Origin: an uncultured Synergistales bacterium
GTDB lineage: Bacteria; Synergistota; Synergistia; Synergistales; Aminobacteriaceae
Reading direction: 5' to 3'
Assembly (NCBI GenBank): GCA_905236605.1
Contig: CAJORD010000119.1
Span: forward strand, 1 to 6,306
DNA: 6,306 bases
The position numbers and the translations under genes were made by a program. Below the pieces are notes generated by a model. That model searched no databases. It was not told the DNA's origin and saw only the letters and a list, made by a program, of their open reading frames with translations. How positions within the stretch are numbered: position 1 is the first letter of the stretch; each line of letters begins with the position of its first letter. Positions 1 through 5,662 of this stretch are shown one piece after another.

Positions 1-420
1 AATTAAATAAAATGCTTGCCACGCTGAAAATCCCAGCGTTCGTGCCGCTTCAACTTGTCCATGATCAGTCGCGCTTATAGACGCACGCAAAAGTTCTGCA
101 ATGTGGGCAGCAACGTTTAGCGAGAAAGTTATCGTAGCTATCGTAAGAGCCTCAAGGCTTGAGCGCGCAAAGACCCCGTAATACATTAACATTAATAGCA
201 TTAGTACAGGAGAGCCTCTTAAAATTACAATATAAATCGAAGCGACGAAACGCAAAATTTTTATTTTGGACATTCGCAAAGCACACACAAAAGCACCGAG
301 CAACGTTCCAATTAACAGAGAATAACAAGATATTTCTAGAGTAGCTCGAAGACCTTTTAGTATTGTCCAATACGAGCCGCCTTGTATTAAAATCTTGTAT
401 AGAATATCGCTAAATGACAT
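1..420 (-). CDS. Polar amino acid-type ABC transporter permease (partial, 3' end beyond window)
   Basis: Translating the minus strand from the ATG at 420 gives 140 uninterrupted residues that run off the left edge. They match the inner-membrane permease subunit of the HisM/GlnP (polar amino acid uptake) family. A membrane segment lies at about residues 30-48. It is followed by the family signature ILRGSPVLMLLMLMYYG at about 66-82, a segment ending in AELLR at 108-112, and the EAA loop GQVEAARTLGFSAWQAFYLI at 121-140, which contacts the ATPase. Full-length members are about 215-230 residues, so roughly the last third is missing. The start is well supported: GGAGGA sits eight bases upstream, inside the end of the preceding binding-protein gene, with only three bases between the stop and this ATG. 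The permease presumably takes substrate from one or more of the three binding proteins upstream. The ATPase gene is not visible and may follow. The substrate is not determined. Confidence 0.93.
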   Translation of the reverse strand, partial: MSFSDILYKILIQGGSYWTILKGLRATLEISCYSLLIGTLLGAFVCALRMSKIKILRFVASIYIVILRGSPVLMLLMLMYYGVFARSSLEALTIATITFSLNVAAHIAELLRASISATDHGQVEAARTLGFSAWQAFYLI

Positions 421-423
421 TTA

Positions 424-1296
424 TTAATCCTCCGAAAGTTGTAAATGAATGAACTTATTCCAGTTTAAATAAGGCACTGACAGAATAATTTCATCATTAA
501 CATCAGGCTGAAATTCTGACGACTTATGAACTTCGTACCAAAATACAACATCGGCGCGGCCTGATACAAGAGCGGCAGTTCTAGCTCCGGCACTAACTTG
601 AACAAGCTGTATATTAACGCGCAAACGCTTTCCAATTTCTGCAAGCACCGCTGTGCTATAGCCCGCCGACATTCCGTCTTCTGCTACAAAGTCAACGGGC
701 GGCAAGTCTCCTGTTACAGCGACTTTAACAACGGGAGCATTTTTGAAACGTTCAAACTTAACAGCGTTTGGATTTTTATTCTTGTCGCGTCTTATCCCGT
801 AAATATAATCGTATGAAGTATCTTCAGGGAAATTTGTAATATATTTTTGGTGAAGTCCTGCTAATGTGTAATCATCTCTCATTGAGATTAAAGCTCTGTC
901 CCAATCGTTAGCGAGCTTTCTGTTCTCCTTGAGAAATCCAAAAGCTAAAGACATTGTACCCGAGTCAGAAATACAAGATGGAACATAATTTTTGTTGATT
1001 TTTAATAGGTACTCGGCAACAAAATCAGGCAAAATCATTTCGTCAATCTCGCCAGCATTCAAGGCCATTTGCATTAACATCAACGAGTCATAAAACTTTG
1101 CTTTGCTTGTAGAGTGATCGCCGCCTTCAATAACCCAGCCTTTAGTTGCCCACGATGTTTTCATCAACATGAAGAACTCTTCCGGAGTTGTTTGCAGACG
1201 CGTTAAAAATCCTACGTAGTCTTGATCCGTTTCAGCAAATGCAACATTGCACGCGATAATACAAAATGCTAATGCAATACAAAAAATTTTTTTCAT
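424..1296 (-). CDS. Secreted solute-binding protein, family 3-like, permuted domain order (third paralog)
   Basis: This 290-residue protein is the third of three tandem paralogs. Residues 1-21 form a signal peptide (MKKIFCIALAF core). Both a signal peptidase I site (AFA|ET) and a possible lipobox (IIAC, Cys16) are present, so anchoring is unclear. Residues 28-153 resemble the second lobe and C-terminal end of family 3 binding proteins: a GFLTRLQTTPEEF segment, an AL-x-x-GEID strand at 78-85, and the final helix DWDRALISMRDDYTLAGL. After a linker with a charged insertion (about 160-185), residues 190-285 resemble the canonical N-terminal lobe: KVAVTGDLPPVDF, GYSTAVLAEIG, AGARTAALVSGRADVVFWYEV and ILSVPYLNW. 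I chose the ATG at 1296 over an upstream extension because GAGG lies six bases before it and the signal peptide then begins at residue 1. The extension would overlap the preceding gene. The likely role is ligand capture outside the membrane for the adjacent permease. The ligand is unknown. Confidence 0.85.
   Translation of the reverse strand: MKKIFCIALAFCIIACNVAFAETDQDYVGFLTRLQTTPEEFFMLMKTSWATKGWVIEGGDHSTSKAKFYDSLMLMQMALNAGEIDEMILPDFVAEYLLKINKNYVPSCISDSGTMSLAFGFLKENRKLANDWDRALISMRDDYTLAGLHQKYITNFPEDTSYDYIYGIRRDKNKNPNAVKFERFKNAPVVKVAVTGDLPPVDFVAEDGMSAGYSTAVLAEIGKRLRVNIQLVQVSAGARTAALVSGRADVVFWYEVHKSSEFQPDVNDEIILSVPYLNWNKFIHLQLSED
428..433 (-). promoter_or_regulatory. Ribosome binding site of the permease, inside the upstream gene
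   Basis: On the minus strand this reads GGAGGA, eight bases before the ATG at 420. It lies within the last sense codons of the third binding-protein gene, which ends in two consecutive in-frame TAA codons (426-421) directly before the ATG. This layout suggests translational coupling of the permease to the binding protein. Confidence 0.8.
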
Positions 1297-1302
1297 AAAA
1301 TG

Positions 1303-1306
1303 CCTC
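1303..1306 (-). promoter_or_regulatory. Ribosome binding site deciding the start at 1296
   Basis: GAGG on the minus strand lies six bases before the ATG at 1296, in the 11-base gap after the preceding stop codon. It supports this ATG rather than in-frame starts further upstream within the previous gene. Confidence 0.65.
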
Positions 1307-1307
1307 A

Positions 1308-2168
1308 TTAATAATACAGTTTCAGAAAATCGCGCATTGACCACCAACTAGAAGCCGAATGCTCTTTTTCGGCCTTTCGCAAGTGAATAAACTTGTTCCA
1401 TTCAAAGTATGGCGCTGACAAGATTACGCCATCAGGAACGTCAGATTGTATCCCTGAAGACATATCGACTTCGTACCAAAATACAACATCAGCGCGCCCC
1501 GAAGCTAAAGCCGCTGTCCTAGCTCCTGCGTCGATATTTACTAATTCAATATTTTTTTTGAGGTACGCACCAATCTCGGCTAGTACAGCGGTATTAAATC
1601 CTGCTGGACGACCATCAGCAGTAATATAATCTATCGGCGGCAAATCGCCTGTGATAGCTACTCTTATAGTATCAGCCTTTTCAAATTTCATGAACTCAAC
1701 AGGCTCCGGATCGTCAGTAAAAGATGAGATATAAACGCCTTCCAACGCTCCTAAAGTCCAATCGTTTTGCAATGCAACAAGAGCTTCGTTTACTTTGTCG
1801 CGCAACTCTTTGCTGTCTTCACGAAATCCAAAAGCCAAGCCCATTCCCTTTGAACGCAATACTAAACGCGATACAAATTCTTTATTCATGTTCATAATGT
1901 ATTCAGCTACGACATCAGGCAAAATCATTTCATGAATTTCTCCGGCATTCAAAGCCATTTGCATAGCGTTTAGAGTATCATAAAATTTTACAATGATCTC
2001 AAGATTTTCATTTTTTGGCGCGTATGTTTTCTTCCAAGTCTCCAAAAATTCTTCTTCACTTGAATTCAATTTAGAAAGCAAACCTAGCTTAATAACTCGT
2101 TTCTCAAGAGCATCAGCGCACGACGATACTAATACCATGCATAAAATTAAACACAAAATTTTTTTCAT
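1308..2168 (-). CDS. Secreted solute-binding protein, family 3-like, permuted domain order (second paralog)
   Basis: This 286-residue paralog is closest to the third copy: they share an AL-NAGEI-EMILPD-VAEY stretch and GARTAAL-SGRADVVFWYEV. The N-terminus MKKILCLILCMVLVSSC fits a lipoprotein signal with lipobox VSSC and Cys17 as the candidate lipidated residue. Residues 27-150 carry second-lobe features: LGLLSKLNSSEEEF, then FYDTLNAMQMALNAGEI, then AFGFREDSKELRDKVNEALVAL. Residues 167-262 carry first-lobe features: TIRVAITGDLPPIDY, DGRPAGFNTAVLAEIG, AGARTAALASGRADVVFW and GVILSAPYFEW. This is the reverse of the usual family order. Unlike its siblings it has a tail of about 20 residues (267-286) rich in Trp and Tyr, of unknown role. 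The ATG at 2168 lies three bases after the stop of the first copy, and GGAG at 2177-2180 lies inside that gene. The protein is probably a membrane-anchored ligand receptor for the ABC permease; its substrate cannot be inferred. Confidence 0.86.
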   Translation of the reverse strand: MKKILCLILCMVLVSSCADALEKRVIKLGLLSKLNSSEEEFLETWKKTYAPKNENLEIIVKFYDTLNAMQMALNAGEIHEMILPDVVAEYIMNMNKEFVSRLVLRSKGMGLAFGFREDSKELRDKVNEALVALQNDWTLGALEGVYISSFTDDPEPVEFMKFEKADTIRVAITGDLPPIDYITADGRPAGFNTAVLAEIGAYLKKNIELVNIDAGARTAALASGRADVVFWYEVDMSSGIQSDVPDGVILSAPYFEWNKFIHLRKAEKEHSASSWWSMRDFLKLYY

Positions 2169-2171
2169 TGA

Positions 2172-3089
2172 TTAATCTCCAAGCCCGATTATTAAATCAG
2201 TATCCCACTCGTAGTAAGGAGCTGAAAGTATTACGCCGTCACGAGAGTCTTTCATGACGTTCTTGAGATTTTTACCCTTAGCTTGCTTTGGTGCTTGAAC
2301 GCCCTCCGTGTTTCTGTACCAAAATACAACGTCAACACGCTCGCCAGCGAGTGCAGCCGAACGGGCCCCGGCCTCGACGCTAACCAATCTGATATTCTTT
2401 TTAATATGTCTTCCAATCTCGGATAAAATAGCAGTGTTGTATCCTGTCGGCGTGCCATCTGCGGCTATAAAGTCAATAGGCGGCAAGTCTCCTGTTACAG
2501 CTACACGAATCGTTTTAGCGTCCTTGAAAGTTGTAAATTTCGCAGGAGCAAGTTCGCCTGTTGGCAACTCTGTTACAAAATCCTTTTGCAGTCGCGCTAA
2601 TGTCCCGTCTTTTCTCATAGCCGCTATAGCTGTGTTAAATTCTTTTTGCAAAGCTGTATTCCCTTTCTTAAATCCAAAAGAAATAGTCGACGGCATCATG
2701 TTTAACGAGAAATAAATATCGTATTTTGAATTATTGCTTACAAGATACATTCCAACAGGTTCAGGGAGCGCAATCTCGTCAATTTTTCTTGAGCGCAACG
2801 CCATTTGCATTGATAACAACGAGTCATAGAAATGAATAACTCTTCGCGTTTTTACCAATGAATCAAAAAATTCTTCTAATCTGTCATTCTCCGACCACTC
2901 TTGTTTATCTTCGTCTGCAGGAACTAACGGCGCGAGAGCTTTTCTTAAGTCATCAAGTCCGCTTTGAAATTCCTGCTCTGTCGTGCCAAGATACGTTAGT
3001 ACGCCGAGATCAGCTACATCTTTCTCAGCAGCAAAAGAAACAGAACATAACACAAACAACAAAAGAACAGCACAAAGAAATTTTTTCAT
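2172..3089 (-). CDS. Secreted solute-binding protein, family 3-like, permuted domain order (first paralog)
   Basis: This 305-residue protein is the most divergent and longest of the three. The signal peptide covers residues 1-20, with a likely signal peptidase I site after SFA and no valid lipobox, so it is probably released or periplasmic rather than lipid-anchored. Residues 28-172 resemble lobe 2 and the C-terminal end of family 3 binding proteins: LGVLTYLGTTEQEF, then FYDSLLSMQMALRSRKIDEI, then SFGFKKGNTALQKEFNTAIAAM ending DGTLARLQKDF. Residues 193-300 resemble lobe 1: TIRVAVTGDLPPIDF, DGTPTGYNTAILSEIG, AGARSAALAGERVDVVFWYRN and GVILSAPYYEW. There are two insertions relative to the siblings: an acidic one at about 55-80, and a Lys-rich one at about 264-283 between the VVFWY segment and the SAPYY strand. 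A strong AGGAGGAA site precedes the ATG by five bases. The gene starts 19 bases after the kinase gene ends. The role is inferred as ligand binding for uptake or sensing. Confidence 0.86.
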   Translation of the reverse strand: MKKFLCAVLLLFVLCSVSFAAEKDVADLGVLTYLGTTEQEFQSGLDDLRKALAPLVPADEDKQEWSENDRLEEFFDSLVKTRRVIHFYDSLLSMQMALRSRKIDEIALPEPVGMYLVSNNSKYDIYFSLNMMPSTISFGFKKGNTALQKEFNTAIAAMRKDGTLARLQKDFVTELPTGELAPAKFTTFKDAKTIRVAVTGDLPPIDFIAADGTPTGYNTAILSEIGRHIKKNIRLVSVEAGARSAALAGERVDVVFWYRNTEGVQAPKQAKGKNLKNVMKDSRDGVILSAPYYEWDTDLIIGLGD

Positions 3090-3094
3090 ACAAA

Positions 3095-3102
3095 TTCCTC
3101 CT
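3095..3102 (-). promoter_or_regulatory. Strong ribosome binding site of the first binding-protein gene
   Basis: AGGAGGAA on the minus strand, five bases before the ATG at 3089, lies in the 19-base gap after the kinase stop codon. It is the best-matched site among the three binding-protein genes and would favour high expression of the first copy. Confidence 0.8.
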
Positions 3103-3108
3103 CACATC

Positions 3109-3522
3109 TTACAAATTTTTCTTGATGGTTAAAATATTTCTCCCGTCTTTGTATTCGTAAGAAATATTGTCCATACTCTTTTTTACCATGTAGATACCAA
3201 GACCGCCGATTTGACGTTCCTCTGCTGATAGAGTTACGTCAGGGTCGGGCTTTTTCAATGGATCATAAGGCACGCCGTTATCTGTGAATGTGATTGTAAC
3301 GGCGAGCGGCTCTTCTTGAGTCTCCACACTGATACCTGCTAAACCTATCTCGGGATTGTAAGCATAATTTGCAATGTTTACAAAAATTTCTTCCACAGCT
3401 ACATCAATTTGCATTTGTATTTTTGGAGAGCAACCATATTTTTCAAGTTGTTCATCGACAAAGGCAAGCACTGTATCGAGATTATTAACATCTGCTTCAA
3501 TATCAAGTTTGTTACTTTGCAT
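3109..3522 (-). CDS. RsbW-like anti-sigma factor / serine-protein kinase (HATPase_c_2)
   Basis: This 137-residue cytosolic protein has the complete GHKL ATPase fold signature of the RsbW/SpoIIAB group. The N box is AVEEIFVNIANYAY (Glu44/Glu45 and Asn49), the G1 box is FTDNGVPYDP (Asp81, Gly83), and the G2 box is IGGLGIYMVKKSMD (Gly106, Gly107, Gly109). It ends in a SYEYKDGRN hairpin typical of the group. The length is near the family norm of about 140-160. Such kinases bind a sigma factor or another target and phosphorylate a STAS-domain antagonist, which a SpoIIE-type phosphatase reverses; the phosphatase is encoded 21 bases upstream. I chose the ATG at 3522 because GGAGGTG sits six bases before it. 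The longer reading from a TTG at 3537 would use that site as codons. All nucleotide-binding residues are intact, so it is probably active. No STAS gene or sigma factor gene is visible, so its target is unknown. Confidence 0.9.
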   Translation of the reverse strand: MQSNKLDIEADVNNLDTVLAFVDEQLEKYGCSPKIQMQIDVAVEEIFVNIANYAYNPEIGLAGISVETQEEPLAVTITFTDNGVPYDPLKKPDPDVTLSAEERQIGGLGIYMVKKSMDNISYEYKDGRNILTIKKNL

Positions 3523-3528
3523 TTTGTT

Positions 3529-3535
3529 CACCTCC
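3529..3535 (-). promoter_or_regulatory. Ribosome binding site deciding the kinase start at 3522
   Basis: GGAGGTG on the minus strand lies six bases before the ATG at 3522. It overlaps in-frame TTG (3537) and GTG (3531) codons that would otherwise lengthen the protein, which argues strongly for the ATG. Confidence 0.85.
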
Positions 3536-3543
3536 AATCTAAA

Positions 3544-5634
3544 TTAACCAAAATATTTCAGACATAACATAGTTATGTCATCAAACTGCGGAGCATCACC
3601 GGTAAACGCATCAACATCGCGCTTCATGCTTAGCAAAATTTCATTAACATTTGCATCGGCAGTTTTGTTTAGAGCTGTTATCATTCTGTCAGTGCCGTAA
3701 AGCTCTTCATCTGCATTTGTGGCCTCTGCTACTCCGTCAGTGTAAATATACAAAATGTCTCCTTGATTAAGTGTAAATTCACTCTCTCGGAATTTCATAC
3801 CCTCCATTGTTGCCACTGCCGGGCTGTGTTTACCCTTAATAAGTTCAAACGAAGCACCTGCGCGTTTTACAGCTGGGTATTCATGACCTGCATTAGCAGC
3901 AGTTATCTTGCCTGTTTTAAGCTCTAAAATTCCAAGCCACACAGTAACAAATAATTCGGCCTCGTTGCCCTCGCAGAGCTGATTATTGACATCATGCAGA
4001 ATTTCGGCAGGCGTACCGCCCATCATAGCTCTGTTTTTAATTAGTGTTTTAGAAATTACCATGAAAAGCGCGGCAGGAACTCCTTTCCCTGAAACATCTG
4101 CTATCACAATTCCTAAATGATTGTCATCAATGAGGAAGAAGTCATAAAAATCGCCGCCGACTTCTTTTGCCGGAGTCATCGTTGCATAAATATCAAATTC
4201 TTTACGATTAGGATAAGGCGGGAAAATTCTTGGCAGCATATCGGCTTGAATTTGTGTAGCAATGTTTAACTCCGCTCCGATGCGCTCTTTTTCAGCTGTA
4301 ACGACTGCTAAATCATGAATATAATCTTTAAGTGATAATGCCATGTAATTAAAACTATTGGCTAAATCGCCTATCTCGTCATTATCATGAATTTTTGCCC
4401 TGTAATCAAAGTTGCCGCTTGAAATTTCTTTAACATCTTGGCCTAAAGCTACAATCGGATTTGTAAGTTTCTTTGAAAAATTCCGTGATGCTATTGTTAC
4501 AATGACGCATATAATCGAGAATGCTACGAAGAATAATACGATTGTAAAAATAACATTGCGCTGAACGGAACGCACAGGAGCTAAGATTACACTTTCAGGA
4601 ATCCTCACACAAAATTTCCAGCTTGTGCTTTCAATAGGCGCATAAGCAAAGTAGATGTTATCCCTGATTACTCCTATATTGCCTCCTAAAAAGCTTGTGC
4701 TTTCAGTCGATGTATAGTCATAGCGATTTTCACCTTTAGCCAATGACACACCGGTTTTTCCTGATAAAATTTCAGATACTACAAAAGGGCTGATGCCGTT
4801 TTCCTGATTTAATGGTTCGGTTTTGTCGCTTGTTCTGTCGTTGTTGATAATATTTCCGTTGCCGTCAACTAAAAATGCGTAAGCGCCCTCGCCCAAATCA
4901 AGTTCGATAATGGCCTTATACAAATCCGAGATTAAAATATCCATTCCCACAACGCCAGCAAAGTTATTATCGGCGTCATAAAAAGGCGCGGCACAAGTTA
5001 TCATAAGGCCTCTTTGGTAATTGTCCATGTACAGATCCGTGAAACAAGCGCGTCCCGTTTCTTTTGCCTTTTTGTACCATGCAGATTTTGAATAATCATA
5101 AAAAATTTCATTGCCATTGTCAGCCCCTAAATCAGAACGGTCATCATAAGCTGCCATTAGACCGGTTTCAGTTCCGAAATATATGACTGTAACCGCTCCG
5201 CCGTAAGCGAGCATCATTGGTTCCCAGACCTGTTCTACGTTGCCAAGAAGGTATCTTTCTTTTTCGATGTCCTCGAGACGAATACTTTTGTCTGCTAAAG
5301 TCCGTTGAAGAGCTAATTTTCCTGCATTTTCTTTAATCGGTACAGGTATATCATGGCTTACATACATTGCAGGATTCTTATATAACTCAGTTATGTAAGC
5401 GGCAAGATTTGTAACGTTAATGGCAAAATTTCCAAGTTCGGCTTCCGCAAGCTGAGCCTTGTTGGTCGTAACGTTACGTAAATTCTGTTCCATTTGTGCA
5501 ATCAGGGCATTTTCTCCATCGCTTTGAATCCTGATCATGCTGATGACTCCGACAACTGACGTAATCAGCAATGCCGCTGCCGAAATTGCAAGCACCATGT
5601 TGTAAACTTTTGCGCGAATAGTGCGTCTTTTCAT
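3544..5634 (-). CDS. Membrane receptor with dCache sensor, HAMP and SpoIIE/RsbU-type PP2C phosphatase
   Basis: This 696-residue protein detects an external signal and probably dephosphorylates a STAS anti-anti-sigma protein in the cytosol. Membrane segments lie at about 12-34 and 360-382. Between them is a double Cache sensor with landmarks YDYSKSAWYKKA (179-190), DLYMD (200-204), ITCAAPFYD (212-220) and GVVGMDI (227-233). A HAMP domain follows at about 383-437, with Pro393 and DEIGDLANSF (419-428). A helix at about 440-468 ends in ATQIQADMLP, the usual lead-in to RsbU-type phosphatases. The PP2C domain covers about 480-695 with its metal-binding and core motifs present: EVGGDFYDFF (Asp495), IADVSGKGVPAALFM (Asp513), NAGHEYP, YTDGVAEA (Asp633) and QFDDITML (Asp685/Asp686). 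It therefore looks catalytically intact. AGGAGA lies nine bases before the ATG. The gene follows the membrane protein gene by 28 bases and precedes its likely antagonist kinase by 21 bases. The Cache ligand is not known. Confidence 0.93.
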   Translation of the reverse strand: MKRRTIRAKVYNMVLAISAAALLITSVVGVISMIRIQSDGENALIAQMEQNLRNVTTNKAQLAEAELGNFAINVTNLAAYITELYKNPAMYVSHDIPVPIKENAGKLALQRTLADKSIRLEDIEKERYLLGNVEQVWEPMMLAYGGAVTVIYFGTETGLMAAYDDRSDLGADNGNEIFYDYSKSAWYKKAKETGRACFTDLYMDNYQRGLMITCAAPFYDADNNFAGVVGMDILISDLYKAIIELDLGEGAYAFLVDGNGNIINNDRTSDKTEPLNQENGISPFVVSEILSGKTGVSLAKGENRYDYTSTESTSFLGGNIGVIRDNIYFAYAPIESTSWKFCVRIPESVILAPVRSVQRNVIFTIVLFFVAFSIICVIVTIASRNFSKKLTNPIVALGQDVKEISSGNFDYRAKIHDNDEIGDLANSFNYMALSLKDYIHDLAVVTAEKERIGAELNIATQIQADMLPRIFPPYPNRKEFDIYATMTPAKEVGGDFYDFFLIDDNHLGIVIADVSGKGVPAALFMVISKTLIKNRAMMGGTPAEILHDVNNQLCEGNEAELFVTVWLGILELKTGKITAANAGHEYPAVKRAGASFELIKGKHSPAVATMEGMKFRESEFTLNQGDILYIYTDGVAEATNADEELYGTDRMITALNKTADANVNEILLSMKRDVDAFTGDAPQFDDITMLCLKYFG

Positions 5635-5643
5635 AAATTCTTA

Positions 5644-5649
5644 TCTCCT
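5644..5649 (-). promoter_or_regulatory. Ribosome binding site of the receptor-phosphatase
   Basis: AGGAGA on the minus strand lies nine bases before the ATG at 5634, in the 28-base gap after the upstream gene. It fits the start that places the first membrane helix at residues 12-34. Confidence 0.7.
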
Positions 5650-5662
5650 ACTCATTTTAATG

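Larger units (their letters stand above)
424..3089 (-). repeat. Tandem triplication of a solute-binding protein gene
   Basis: Three consecutive paralogous genes of about 860-920 bases lie in the same orientation. Short near-identical blocks recur at equivalent places: a block around 699-719 recurs around 2479-2499 (core ggcggcaagtctcctgttac), and another at about 533-560 recurs at 1469-1496 and in part at 2316-2337. Elsewhere the copies are clearly diverged, so this is an old duplication rather than a recent repeat. The second and third copies are more alike than either is to the first, suggesting two successive duplications. Confidence 0.75.

Noticed and set aside
152..370. Open frames on both strands at 152-370 (minus) and 159-344 (plus)
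   Set aside because: They overlap the permease frame, which shows clear family motifs through to the window edge. Their translations look like no protein family.
1288..1296. A-rich runs at codons 2-3 of the binding-protein genes as slippage or phase-variation sites
   Set aside because: They are explained by the ordinary MKK(I/F) signal-peptide start. The tracts are short and nothing suggests an alternative frame.
1297..1347. Longer start for the third binding protein, adding 17 residues
   Set aside because: It would overlap the previous gene and put non-signal residues before a good signal peptide. A ribosome binding site is correctly placed for the ATG at 1296.
2308..2715. Plus-strand open frame of 135 residues opposite the first binding protein
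   Set aside because: It is antisense to a gene with strong family motifs. The similar antisense frame at 1393-1629 opposite the second copy arises from the same conserved coding sequence.
3523..3537. TTG start at 3537 for the kinase
   Set aside because: The codons after the TTG are the GGAGGTG ribosome binding site itself. The ATG at 3522 is correctly spaced from it.
3090..3543. A hidden small STAS anti-anti-sigma gene near the kinase
   Set aside because: The gaps of 19 and 21 bases on either side of the kinase are too short, and no STAS-like translation appears in any other frame.
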